The position numbers and the translations under genes are program-made. From positions 1,116,001 to 1,180,000 of the forward strand of contig NZ_AP023181.1 of assembly GCF_013426915.1 (NCBI RefSeq): a stretch of DNA of 64,000 bases. The letters are read 5' to 3'. Source of the DNA: Paraburkholderia sp. PGU19 (lineage in GTDB: Bacteria; Pseudomonadota; Gammaproteobacteria; Burkholderiales; Burkholderiaceae). Positions 50,374-59,509 of the stretch are shown piece after piece. The notes under the pieces were generated by a model. That model was not told the DNA's origin. It ran no database searches and saw only the letters and a program-made list of their open reading frames with translations. Each line of letters starts with the position of its first letter. The first letter of the stretch is position 1.

Positions 50374-50775
50374 AACGGTGACGTCTGAAGGACGGGTGAA
50401 CGTCAAGCGGCGAGGGTCCGCTATCCGAGTTGACCTGACGTTTGAGTGTCCACCGAAGCGCTCAAGCGAATGGCTGAAAGTGGCCGGACCCGGAAATCCA
50501 CGTTGGTCGTCCGGCGCCCTTACTCTCGTCAGCCACGAATTTCCGTAGCCGACACATTGCCGACGGTCGAGTCGTCCGAAGTTCAACGGCAGTTGGGCCA
50601 TCGCCAGATGCGGTGTACCGAAGCGCCGTCCGTATGCGATCAGCTTTCAAGTAGGGGCAAAGCTACGTGCTCTTTCCGCTTCGATTCTGGTTGTCTTGAT
50701 CGCGTTTTGCGGCGCGCCATACTGATGCACCCAACACCGTTTGGCGAAGTCGCTAGCGCGGCTTTAGCGTAAGCG
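50374..50775. other. Intergenic stretch without recognised features
   Basis: About 400 bases with no supported gene. It has GC-rich intergenic-repeat character (for example near 50480-50520) but no clear second copy in this window. Confidence 0.35.
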
Positions 50776-51087
50776 TCAGCTCGATGCCGTCTTGACGAAG
50801 TTCTCGATCTGAGAGGCGACATTCGGTGGCTCATCGACGCCCAAGCGGATGTGCCATTCGTCCGCGAGGTTGAGCGATACGAAGAGCGAGAGTCCGTCGT
50901 CATGTGGCGCGAACGCATATCCCAAGAATGTCCACGTCTCTCCAGGCGAATGTACATCGCCGTCGAAGTCGGTGAACGGCTGTACGACGGTGTGGCGGTC
51001 CCCCGCTGTCAGGCACTTGTACTTGTAACCGCAATTCGGAGCCTGGAGATGTGTGCTCCAGTGACCTCGTGATTTTGGTCCTAACAT
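50776..51087 (-). CDS. DUF3601-like small protein
   Basis: A 103-residue protein. The core KCLTAGDRHTVVQPFTDFDG followed by HSPGETWTFLGYAFAPHDDG and LADEWHIRLG fits the pattern of the DUF3601 family as I remember it. Its function is unknown; the aromatic and acidic residues suggest a small beta-rich binding domain. ATG 51087 has AGGAGA at good spacing, so I reject the longer in-frame extension to 51321. It has no signal peptide. No neighbour gives a clue to its role. Confidence 0.7.
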   Translation of the reverse strand: MLGPKSRGHWSTHLQAPNCGYKYKCLTAGDRHTVVQPFTDFDGDVHSPGETWTFLGYAFAPHDDGLSLFVSLNLADEWHIRLGVDEPPNVASQIENFVKTASS

Positions 51088-51642
51088 CGCTGTCTCCTGC
51101 TTCCGCTGCTCATAGTGACCAACCGACCTTCCACGGGAGCAGTTGCTCAATGCGGTTGACCGGGTGCTCCGCGCCATGCACCCCGCCCGTACAACGAGCA
51201 GGTGCCGCAGATCGATCATGCCGTCCAGGCAGTTCTGCAAGAAACCAGGAGTGCTCGTCGGGCAGAGTCCGAACTCCGATGCCACCCTGTCGAGAGGCCG
51301 AAAGAAAAGGCAGCATATCACTTCAAGTCTTTATTGTTTCCGCCGATATCCATTTCAGATCTGCAAGTCGGGGGCACGCATACGGCTGAGCATGAAGGGA
51401 CGCACGAGCGACCGTGTCGCGCAGCGCTTTGGCATCTTGCCGGGCGGTAATGGTGAGGCCCGGTGATGTCAGGCAGGACGACCGGGCGCGCGACACGCGT
51501 CAGATTACACATTCACTCCAGGTCAAAACCGTCGCGCCGTTCACGTGAATTTCTCTCGTCTGCACCGCTCCTTTGGATGGATCTCGGGCGATTCATCAAA
51601 CTCGAGTGCCTCACCCGGACGGGCAGACGAAAAGCACATCTA
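51088..51642. other. Intergenic stretch of about 550 bp
   Basis: No gene is supported here. Short frames overlap on both strands without ribosome-binding sites. The promoter of the following exported-protein remnant would lie near its right end. Confidence 0.35.
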
Positions 51643-52141
51643 ATGAAAAATAAACGAAGCTTCGTCATTTGTCTCACCGCAACACTGATCGCCGCAACCT
51701 CGCAAAATTGTCTGGCGGCGTATACGACCGACTGGTTGGCAAACACATTCGGGACCAATTCAACTCGGGTGGGGTAGCGTTGCGCGTTCCATGTGGGTAG
51801 CGCCCGAGGGCATCATCTATACGGCTTCCATGTGGGACGAAAATGAGGGCGGCGTTGCTATATACGCGAACGGTCAAAGTATCGCTTCCATAGGGGGACA
51901 CGGCGAATTCCAGGGCAGCGCCATTACAGGCAATGCCACGTCCATCTTCGCCGCCCTGCAATACAGCGCGGCTTATGGCAGCGGTACTGTGGGCCGCTAT
52001 GACCGAACCAGCCGAATCCGCGATCTGCTCATCCCGGTCAGTGCGACAACCACTGAGAAACGGGCGGATCTCATTACGGGACTCACGACTTCGGGCTCAC
52101 CCCTGTATCCGACGATGTTAGGTTGTTTGATGCTGCTTTGA
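51643..52141 (+). pseudogene. Exported protein of unknown function, frameshifted
   Basis: From ATG 51643 a Sec signal peptide (KNKRSFVICLTATLIAATSQ) leads into YTTDWLANTFGTNSTRVG and a stop at 51777. The next frame continues SVARSMWVAPEGIIYTASMW and DENEGGVAIYANGQSIASIG through VGRYDRTSRIRDLLIPVSAT. It looks like the first blades of a beta-propeller. Near 52100 the frame shifts again, since DDVRLFDA appears in another frame. Intact proteins with this pattern occur in Burkholderia relatives, where they continue for several hundred residues. At least two frameshifts and a missing C-terminus show that the gene is dead. Confidence 0.7.
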
Positions 52142-52982
52142 CGCGTTTGCTATTTGTACAAGTCGCCGTTTTGGCCGCCGGTCAGTGAACTTTTCATTCC
52201 CGCAATTTTCAAGCCCTTATGCTGGTGCCGGCGCCGGGTTCGCGATGCCTGAGCTTCGAGCGATCGGTCAGCATTTGACGAACCAGCGGTTGTGAACCCC
52301 CGACCCGGCTTCACAGTGCAGTGCCGCCATATACGTACGTATGATCGCCGATACTAGTGCGACGTTGAAAAGTCGGAGCACCGCTAATACACTTTATTGA
52401 AGACGTCGGTCGCTGTCTTCGGATTGCAGGGTCTTCTGGACAAGAGTCCAGTCTTGTATGTCTGCGGTCGTCAGCAGCAGTAGACGATGTCCTTGTCTGC
52501 ATATACGGAGTAAGGTCATGAAAAAAGGTACTGGGTCGTCCAATATCGGGGTGATAGTTACAAAGAATCTATCGATGCATCGGCGCGATCGCAGTTCCCC
52601 TCGTGATAGCTGTCGGCGGAGAAATCCGTCTAGCGAGCCCGGCACCGGAGGTCGTTGAAGCCGGAGAAAACAAACTCACTGTCGTCGTGGAATTCCCTGG
52701 CCTGCAAGCGCCAAGGAACTTCGACGTTCAAGCGAGTACACGAAGGCGATTGACGCATTGGGTTCAAACCCGGTCCGTGACTTCCGCATCATGGAAGGTG
52801 CGGGCTAATTCTGAATAACGGGTGCGCGAAGCGTGCAGTAGGAAGAGGCAAGCGCGCGGCCAGGTGCGGTCTGTCCAACACGGGGGACGATCCTTGCCCT
52901 GCGTGACAGTGCCTCGCTCGTCAGTGCCGCATTCATGTGTTATTTCAAAGTCAAAAAAATCTCATTCCCAGGATACCGATTC
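52142..52982. other. Gene-poor gap, possible coding remnant
   Basis: I see no intact gene. Around 52600-52720 one frame reads IRLASPAPEVVEAGENKLTV, which looks protein-like and may be part of a decayed gene starting near 52518. I cannot name its family. The rest has no recognised features. Confidence 0.4.
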
Positions 52983-53576
52983 ATGTTCGAAGAAATTTCA
53001 CGAGTTGCTGATCACGACGAGAGCCAACGGCGCAGCTTCCTCCGGAAAGTTGGTTTCGTTGCCGTCAATCTTGGTGCTATCGCAGTGGCATCCCCAGCCC
53101 GGGCCGCGAAGCAAGCGAACGGCGACGTTGATCCGGACGTCAATATCATGCAGGGCGCACTGGCCATTGAACACGAGGGCATAGCTGCCTATCGTCTCGC
53201 AGGCGCGAGCGGCTTGCTGACTCCGGGTACATTGAAGGTCGCAACGATTTTCATGGGGCATCATCAGCAGCATCGAGACTCCCTTGAGGCGCTTATCGCG
53301 AAGGCCGGCGGTTCACCCGTCAAGCCAAAGTCCGATGCGCAGTACACTCAGGAACTGAATCTGGGCTCTCTAAAATCGGAGGGTGACGTGGTCGCCCTTG
53401 CAGCCAAATTAGAGCAAGGCGCGACTAACGCCTATGCGGGTCAGGTTGCCGCCCTGCGAAATCGCCAGCTGACACATCTGTTCACTCAACTCTGTGCGGA
53501 CGAATCCGTGCACTGGACAACGTTGAACAATGCGATGGCCGTGCCGATTCCGATGAAAGCCTATTTATTTGGCTGA
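52983..53576 (+). CDS. Tat-exported ferritin-like domain protein
   Basis: A 197-residue protein. A twin-arginine signal is at about 14-40 (QRRSFLRKVGFVAVNLGAIA), which predicts export of a folded, cofactor-bearing protein. The mature part is a ferritin-like four-helix bundle. IEHEGIAAYRLAG and GHHQQHRDSLEALI lie in the first pair of helices, and LEQGATNAYAGQVAAL and CADESVHWTTLNNAM in the second; glutamates and histidines are placed as di-iron ligands. The c-type cytochrome gene begins two bases after its stop, so they probably act together in periplasmic redox or iron chemistry. ATG 52983 follows an AGGAT-type site. Confidence 0.85.
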   Translation: MFEEISRVADHDESQRRSFLRKVGFVAVNLGAIAVASPARAAKQANGDVDPDVNIMQGALAIEHEGIAAYRLAGASGLLTPGTLKVATIFMGHHQQHRDSLEALIAKAGGSPVKPKSDAQYTQELNLGSLKSEGDVVALAAKLEQGATNAYAGQVAALRNRQLTHLFTQLCADESVHWTTLNNAMAVPIPMKAYLFG

Positions 53577-53577
53577 C

Positions 53578-54000
53578 ATGAGAGTGCTTTCTGAACGTCC
53601 GCTCGTGTCTACGCGTACACTTCGCATGCATCTAGTTATAGCGGCCTTGTCGCTTCCAGCATTCGGCGCGATGGCGCAGACGAATGATGTCATGGTCGGC
53701 AAGTTGCTTTACGAAGCCAGATGCGGAGCGTGCCATTCAGTTGATGCCAATCGTACAGGGCCGCTACATCGAGGGGTGGTCGGCCGGCCGGTGGCTAGCG
53801 TCCCAGGCTTCGATTATTCGCCCGCGCTGAAGCACTTGGGAGGCGTATGGACGCCAGGACGTCTAAACCTCTGGCTGCAAAACCCGCAGGCGGTAGCGCC
53901 TGGCACCGCCATGTACTTTACTGTCGACGACCCCGTGCAGCGGCGACAGATCATTGCCTATCTGAGCACGCTGCTACAGGTCGATGATCATGCCAAGTAG
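53578..54000 (+). CDS. c-type cytochrome
   Basis: A 140-residue periplasmic monoheme cytochrome. A signal sequence (LRMHLVIAALSLPAFGAMAQ) is followed by the heme site CGACH in YEARCGACHSVDANRTGPLH. The axial methionine is probably in GTAMYFTVDD. The pattern GRPVASVPGFDYSPALK is common in soluble class I cytochromes c. It begins two bases after the ferritin-like gene, and TTG 53569 could be an earlier overlapping start, so the genes are likely co-transcribed and coupled. It may carry electrons to or from the ferritin-like partner. Confidence 0.9.
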   Translation: MRVLSERPLVSTRTLRMHLVIAALSLPAFGAMAQTNDVMVGKLLYEARCGACHSVDANRTGPLHRGVVGRPVASVPGFDYSPALKHLGGVWTPGRLNLWLQNPQAVAPGTAMYFTVDDPVQRRQIIAYLSTLLQVDDHAK

Positions 54001-54573
54001 TTCGGACGGCTCAGACACGGTTCAAATCGGCGGACATGGTACGGCATGAATACACGGTTTCAGATTAGAGGCCAATGTGTCGTAGATCAAAATGAATTCG
54101 TCACCGTTTACGAATTAATAGCGTCAATTCGAGTGCACGCAAGGAGGGCGACTGCCGAAAACGCCGCAAAATCAGGTATCTGGCGTCGGCGATTTAGGAC
54201 CTGTCACGGCGCTCGCGCTGCGAAGGCGTCAATCGCTGGACGCCCTCGATTCTCCCTATACGCTCCCCACACTTGCGGAGCAGAGGTGAGGCGAAACGGG
54301 AGCCGTTTGCTCGCTTTGCCAGCGTCACTAGCCGCGACAACGCTCAAGGTAGCGACGTGTGAATGCCTTGCGATGCTCCGGTTTCATCGGCTGCGCATTG
54401 TATGGCGTCCAGCCATAACGCGCGTATGGCGCAAGACAGTTGGCACAACGGTATAGGAAGGCAATCCTGAGTTCGAAACCTCGCGGTCAAAATCAGGTTC
54501 GACCCGATACTTCGAACGGCGACTTGGTCGCTACCTCCGCCTGATCGACAACTGCCCGAAGTTTTCGCGTGCT
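54001..54573. other. Intergenic stretch of about 570 bp
   Basis: No gene is supported. A 136-codon frame at 54046-54456 has no recognisable sequence and an unlikely composition. Confidence 0.35.
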
Positions 54574-54981
54574 ATGGAAGCGCCTGTGAAGCAGAAGCAA
54601 TCTAACTCGCCAAGAGATTTGCTCGCAATCGAATACCTGCCTCAGCCTCTCGCGGAGCTGTTCCCTGGCTGGGACGACGCAGCGCCGCATCAAACATGTG
54701 CCGACGCCGCCCTACTCAGGCAGACGATTCGCGACCTGGATTTGATATGGACTCGCGGAAGCAAGTTGCCACGCGCACCGAAGCACCATTGCGTCATCGA
54801 TCGCTCCCTTGTTCTCACACTTGCTCGTACACACGCCGAATTGCACGAACACGATGAAATCAATGTGCCGAGGCTCTTCACCGACGGCCACTGTCACTTG
54901 ACCTACGATTGCACCGACGACGTTCCTGAAAGCACAGCTGAAGCGTCTCGCATCGACGATGTCCTGAATGACCCTCCGTAG
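54574..54981 (+). CDS. Possible hypothetical protein, 135 residues
   Basis: An open frame with a protein-like composition, including DLLAIEYLPQPLAELFPGWD and RTHAELHEHDEINVPRLFTD. I do not recognise it. No ribosome-binding site is evident before the ATG and no neighbour supports it. It could be a decayed gene or a chance frame. Confidence 0.3.
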   Translation: MEAPVKQKQSNSPRDLLAIEYLPQPLAELFPGWDDAAPHQTCADAALLRQTIRDLDLIWTRGSKLPRAPKHHCVIDRSLVLTLARTHAELHEHDEINVPRLFTDGHCHLTYDCTDDVPESTAEASRIDDVLNDPP

Positions 54982-55186
54982 CCCGACCACGCCAGTGTCT
55001 TCGAGGTGTTTGAGGTGAGAGAACATCAATCATAGCGGTAGCACTGTGAATGTCCTGACAACTGAATCGAGGACACGAATCCATTTCAAAGCGTCATAGA
55101 TTTAAGCTAAACGCATTCGTTGTGCAAGCGGACTTGAACCTGTACGAGCGCGACGGGAAACCGCGACGTTCCTCTCGATGCATTCT

Positions 55187-56014
55187 TCAGTTACCCGACG
55201 AAAACCCGCTATCTGAAAAGCCGGTTCCGTTCGACGAGCCGCTTCCGGGCGATGCCCCCCTATTCGTCGAGAAGCCACTGCCATTCGAGAAGCCACCGTT
55301 ATTCGAGAATCCTCCATCATTCGAAAAACCATTGCTGTTAGAAAATCCTCCGCTCCACTGGCTCGCAGCATTACCGGACTCCCCACTGCCCGGCTGCACG
55401 CCGTCACCATCTAGCTGGAACGGTGGCGAGCCGCCCGACACCGGCACTGACACCGGTATCCCGCCGACTTCCGAATTCGGCGGCCGCTGCCCGGGCGCCA
55501 GCTGCGGCCGTCGTGCGATGAACACCCATTGCGTGTAACTGCGCTTGTCCTCGAAGCCATGAAACCGCTCAGGAAACTGACGAAGCTGGATCGGATGCTC
55601 GTGCGACGCGCTGTGAATGCCGACGATCGTCTGTCCATTCGGCGATAGAATCAACACCCAGTCAGGCTTGCCCGTCATCGGATCAGCGTAGACACGGCGC
55701 AGATGGCGCATCGGATTCGGATAGCGTGGATCGCGCACGAGTTCGTCGAGCGTGCGCGGCTGGGTTGGCAGGCCGACCGGAGAATTGTCGGCGTAACTGA
55801 GCAGCGCCCGCTGAAACTGATCGCCGATATAGAGCAGTTCCTTTTCAGCCATACGTCGCTGATAAAGCGCCCCGAGCTGGATCGTGCCCGCCGCCGCGAC
55901 GCCGATGATCGCGATGCCAATCAGTAACGCGAGATACGCCAACCCATGTTGCCCTCGCCGCGAACGCCGCGTCAGGCGTGTCCGGCGTCGCCCTTTCCCC
56001 TCCTGCTTCGTCAT
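55187..56014 (-). CDS. Pseudopilin-like protein with a Gly/Ser/Asn/Phe repeat tail
   Basis: A 275-residue protein, last in the secretion operon. A basic leader is followed by the prepilin-like helix HGLAYLALLIGIAIIGVAAA. Cleavage after G24 would leave residue +5 as alanine, not the usual glutamate, as in tip-type (GspK-like) pseudopilins. Residues about 60-170 form the globular part (RTLDELVRDPRYPNPMRHLR). Residues 223-275 are a repeat tail of GFSN-type units (GGFSNDGGFSNNGGFSNGSG). The ATG overlaps the previous stop by four bases. It may be a minor pilin at the filament tip, with the tail exposed or bound by a partner. Confidence 0.82.
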   Translation of the reverse strand: MTKQEGKGRRRTRLTRRSRRGQHGLAYLALLIGIAIIGVAAAGTIQLGALYQRRMAEKELLYIGDQFQRALLSYADNSPVGLPTQPRTLDELVRDPRYPNPMRHLRRVYADPMTGKPDWVLILSPNGQTIVGIHSASHEHPIQLRQFPERFHGFEDKRSYTQWVFIARRPQLAPGQRPPNSEVGGIPVSVPVSGGSPPFQLDGDGVQPGSGESGNAASQWSGGFSNSNGFSNDGGFSNNGGFSNGSGFSTNRGASPGSGSSNGTGFSDSGFSSGN

Positions 56015-56397
56015 AACGTATTGAAAGGCCGGCCGTCCAGCGTCGTGCCTTCGGCACCGCTCCGCAGGTCGTAGACCTTGCCGGGAAATTGCTCATCGGG
56101 CGGCACGATATGCCAGGTGGTCGCGCTGTCCGTGACCGGATCGAACGGCGGGGCGCGCAGATAGCGCTTGTCGACGAGCTCGTCGAGTGAATCGGGGTAA
56201 CGTCCGAGATCGCCGTAGAACTTGTCGATTGCATCTCGAGTCACGTGGAGATTCTCCGCGAGAATTTTCTCCTTCGACGCATCGATCGAATGGAAATACT
56301 GCGGCAGCGCTAGCGTGAGCATCAACGCGATGATCGATAGCACGATCAGCAACTCGATCAGCGTGAAGCCGTTCCGTTTGCGCAGTGGATTTCTCAT
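56011..56397 (-). CDS. GspG-like type II secretion pseudopilin
   Basis: A 128-residue pseudopilin. After the basic leader RNPLRKRNG comes the methylated N-terminus FTLIELLIVLSIIALMLTLA with Glu at position 5, cut by prepilin peptidase. The C-terminal part KFYGDLGRYPDSLDELVDKR is typical of the major pseudopilin GspG. ATG 56397 is chosen because it puts the short basic leader right before the cleavage site; a longer in-frame extension is shadow sequence. It sits 5 bp after the preceding pseudopilin gene and overlaps the next. Confidence 0.88.
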   Translation of the reverse strand: MRNPLRKRNGFTLIELLIVLSIIALMLTLALPQYFHSIDASKEKILAENLHVTRDAIDKFYGDLGRYPDSLDELVDKRYLRAPPFDPVTDSATTWHIVPPDEQFPGKVYDLRSGAEGTTLDGRPFNTL

Positions 56398-56402
56398 CGC
56401 CG

Positions 56403-56942
56403 TCACCAGTTCCGGTAGGGAATGCCGTTCAGGCCGACGCCTTTCGACATCGAGTAGACGTCGTACACGTCGTCGCCTTCCTGCGGATCGTCGGGCTCGC
56501 TCGCATACGCGCGCTTGCGCCAAGTGTCCACGGCGTCGAGTTGAGGATCGTTGCTCATCGGATCGCGCGGCAAACGGCGCAGAAAATAGATCTTCGCGCC
56601 CTTCGGATCGCTCTGATCCTTCACACCGTCGACGAGCACGTTCAGCTTCGGCGGGTATCCAGAGACGCCTCTATCCACAGGCACGCGGCCGTCTTTCGCA
56701 GCCGCCTTATACGCATCGATCGCGCCACGGATCTGATGCAACGCGTCTCGCAACTCCTGCTCGCGCTCGCGCTGCCGCATCACTTGCGCGACCGGTACCG
56801 TCATGCTCGCGAGCACCCCGAGGATCGCGAGCGTAACGAGGAGTTCGACCAGCGTGAAACCGCCCAGAGCACGACGGCCGAAGCGATTCGGACGAAACGC
56901 GCGAGCCGCGTCGGCAGTACGAGTTATTGGAGCACGCATCAT
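56403..56942 (-). CDS. Type II secretion/type IV pilus pseudopilin
   Basis: A 179-residue pseudopilin. A 28-residue basic leader precedes the cleavage site G-FTLVELLVTLAILGVLASM, with Glu5 conserved. The globular part contains QLRDALHQIRGAIDAYKAAA-like helix sequence and YFLRRLPRDPMSNDPQ, again close to GspG/GspH-type minor pilins. The start overlaps the secretin stop by four bases. Two GspG-like pilins in a row suggest one major and one minor subunit of the pseudopilus. Confidence 0.87.
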   Translation of the reverse strand: MMRAPITRTADAARAFRPNRFGRRALGGFTLVELLVTLAILGVLASMTVPVAQVMRQREREQELRDALHQIRGAIDAYKAAAKDGRVPVDRGVSGYPPKLNVLVDGVKDQSDPKGAKIYFLRRLPRDPMSNDPQLDAVDTWRKRAYASEPDDPQEGDDVYDVYSMSKGVGLNGIPYRNW

Positions 56943-59509
56943 GGCGTCGCGATGATCGTGAACGTGTACGCGGATGGCGGCGCGAGCGTGATCGGCGTGC
57001 CGGTCAAGCCGACCACGGATCCAGGGGTGATCTTGACCGAGGTCTGCGAGACCGCCGCCAGCGCGCGGAAGCTCAGCACCGCGTAAGTCCCCCTCGACGC
57101 GGCGCCCATCCCGCCCTGCACCGAATCGGACAACTGCACCTGGCCAGGACTCACCCGGCTCGAAAACGAGGTCGGCGCGCCGCCCTCTTTCAGGAAGTCG
57201 CCTTCCGTCACGCCGACAAACTGTAGTTTCGTCGCGTCGAAACTGACGATCGACGATGCGCTCGCGACCGGTTGATCGGCCGACATCGACAGCGACACGG
57301 TGACCGAGTCGCCGGTCTTGGCCTGCGGCGGCCCCTCGATCGTCATCTGCGCGGTACCGGCCACGGGCGCGGCGCCTGGTGCGAACAGACCATCGCCGCC
57401 GTTATACGCACCGGTGCCGGAGCCGTTATAAGCGCTCCCTCCTACGCCCGCACCCGAGGCACCGTTCACGTTGTTCGGCTGTCCGCCCGCCCCGAAACGC
57501 GTCGCATCGCCGCTGCCACCCGACGCCGCCCCCGGAGAGTTTGACGACGCGGCCGGCAACACGAGCCCGTTCGACTGGATCATGCTGCGCATGTTGGTCT
57601 CGGTGCCTGACGTGAAGTACGCAAGATTCGCATCGGGTCGGCGGACGTTACGCACCAGATGCGGAGTGATCGCGAGCACGATCTCGGTGTTTTTCGCCTG
57701 GGAATCGGTTGCGCCGAACAGGTGGTCGAGGATAGGCAACTGGCCGATGCCGGGCAGCTTGTTGCCCGACACGCGCTCCTCGTTGTCGATCAAGCCGGCG
57801 AGCACATCGGTCTCTCCGTTCTTCAGTTGGAGCACCGTGCTGGCTGAACGCGTGCCGATCTGGTACGCGGCCGTCCCGGTAGTGGTCGTCACCGCGTTGC
57901 CGAGGCTGCTGACTTCCAGCGCGAGCTTGATGCCGACCGTGTCGTCGAGGTAGACAGTCGGCTCGACGTTAAGCGTCAGGCCGATGTCGAGATAGTTGAC
58001 CGATTGCGACAGGAAGCCGGTTGAAGTTGCCGTAGAAGTGATATTCGGCACACGCTCGCCGATCAGGATCTTCGCCTTCTCATGATTGCGTACGCGAATT
58101 CGCGGATTGGTCAGCAGCTTGACATCGGAATCCTGCACGTTCGCATTGGCGGTCGCCTGCAATGACGACAGACCGATTGTGCGCACAGTCTGGTGTAGAA
58201 GATCGTGCAGCGTCAACGCCGGCGTCGAGCCGTTGCCACTGGACATGCCGGTTCCGCCATAGCCGTATGGATACGTCGAAGAAACGCCTGCGTTGGTGGC
58301 GGGCTGGCCCGTCACAGGCGCGATCACGCTACCGAGCGGAAGCGGCGTTATATTGACCGAACCCGGCCACGCAATGCCGAGATTAAGCTCATGGTTGCGC
58401 TGCACCTCGAGCACTTCCACTTCGAGCATCACCTCCGGTTCCGGCACGTCCTCGAGTGACACGAGCCGCTCGGCCATCCGGATTGCGTCGGGCGTGTCGC
58501 GCACGATCACCACGTTGAGCTTCTCATCCGCGACGACGTTCTGGATCTTCAGTATCGTCTTCAACGTGTTCGCGATCGTCTTCGCGTCGGTGTTCGACAG
58601 GAAGAATGTGCGGACCGCGAGCTCCTGGTAGTCCTTCACCTTCGGCGCAGTGTTCGGGAAGATCAGCACCGTGTTCTCGTCGAGTACCTGCTGCGCGAGC
58701 TGGTTGGTCGCGAGCACGTAGCGAACGGTCGCGTCGATCGTGCTGTTTTTCAGGAAGATCGTGGTGCGCTGATCGGTCTTCACGTCGCGGTCGAACAGAA
58801 AGTTCATCCCCGACGAACGTGAGATCACGTCGAAGATCCGCTTAAGCGGCGCGTCGCGGAAATCGATGCGGATCGGTTTGCGGTATGCGGCGGCAAGCGC
58901 AGCCTCGACGCGTGCGGAACCCGTCTCGGCAGCGAGCTTGCGCTGCAGTTCGAGCGCGCGTCGGTTGGTCGGTGCTTCGGTCAGCACGGCGTCGAGCAAA
59001 TGCCGCGCATCGTCGGGCTGGTGCCGCACGAAAAGCGCCTCGGCGCGGCTCAGCATGATATTGAGCCGCGCGTCGGTGTCGAGTGCGACGAGCCCAGCCA
59101 TCGCGCGTTCGTTGCCGGGGCTGATCGCGAGCACGTGCTGATACGCTGCTCGCGCTGCATCGCGAGCACTGCTTGCGGCAAGCTGGTCACCCCGATCCAT
59201 CAGATCGTTGATTTGCTTTTCGCGCTCCGCAAGCCAGACCTCGCGGTACTTCGCGTCCTCCGGCTCCCGCATTGAAGCGTCTTTCAGCTTGGCGACGCCC
59301 TGATCGACCTGACCAGCAGCGAGAAGCTTCTGGCCGTCGCGATAGGACTGTGGGTCCACGCACGCAGCCAGCGGGACCGTCAGCGCAGCGAGCAGCACGC
59401 CGCGTCGCAGATGGCGTATAGCGATGGCGCTCGTGGTGTATTTTCGGGTTCGAATCGGGAGTGGATTGGGCAACGGTTCATTCCTGGTAACCCGCGGATC
59501 AGTCGGCAT
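56939..59509 (-). CDS. Secretin with a C-terminal cohesin-like domain
   Basis: An outer-membrane secretin of about 856 residues. A lipobox LTVPLAAC puts the lipid-bearing cysteine near residue 50 of this start, so the true start may be further in. A TPR-like region follows (about 55-200), then N-domains (RKPIRIDFRDAPLKRIFDVI). The beta-barrel secretin domain (about 350-620) includes VMLEVEVLEVQRNHELNLGI and GLIDNEERVSGNKLPGIGQL. After a Gly/Ser/Asn-rich linker, residues about 725-856 form a cohesin-like beta-sandwich (MTIEGPPQAKTGDSVTVSLS, IVSFDATKLQFVGVTEGDFL). The extra domain is unusual for GspD/PilQ. ATG 59509 overlaps the previous gene. Confidence 0.88.
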   Translation of the reverse strand: MPTDPRVTRNEPLPNPLPIRTRKYTTSAIAIRHLRRGVLLAALTVPLAACVDPQSYRDGQKLLAAGQVDQGVAKLKDASMREPEDAKYREVWLAEREKQINDLMDRGDQLAASSARDAARAAYQHVLAISPGNERAMAGLVALDTDARLNIMLSRAEALFVRHQPDDARHLLDAVLTEAPTNRRALELQRKLAAETGSARVEAALAAAYRKPIRIDFRDAPLKRIFDVISRSSGMNFLFDRDVKTDQRTTIFLKNSTIDATVRYVLATNQLAQQVLDENTVLIFPNTAPKVKDYQELAVRTFFLSNTDAKTIANTLKTILKIQNVVADEKLNVVIVRDTPDAIRMAERLVSLEDVPEPEVMLEVEVLEVQRNHELNLGIAWPGSVNITPLPLGSVIAPVTGQPATNAGVSSTYPYGYGGTGMSSGNGSTPALTLHDLLHQTVRTIGLSSLQATANANVQDSDVKLLTNPRIRVRNHEKAKILIGERVPNITSTATSTGFLSQSVNYLDIGLTLNVEPTVYLDDTVGIKLALEVSSLGNAVTTTTGTAAYQIGTRSASTVLQLKNGETDVLAGLIDNEERVSGNKLPGIGQLPILDHLFGATDSQAKNTEIVLAITPHLVRNVRRPDANLAYFTSGTETNMRSMIQSNGLVLPAASSNSPGAASGGSGDATRFGAGGQPNNVNGASGAGVGGSAYNGSGTGAYNGGDGLFAPGAAPVAGTAQMTIEGPPQAKTGDSVTVSLSMSADQPVASASSIVSFDATKLQFVGVTEGDFLKEGGAPTSFSSRVSPGQVQLSDSVQGGMGAASRGTYAVLSFRALAAVSQTSVKITPGSVVGLTGTPITLAPPSAYTFTIIATP

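Noticed and set aside
54046..54456. 136-codon plus-strand frame
   Set aside because: Composition is Arg/Ala-rich with no conserved pattern, and it is isolated from other genes.
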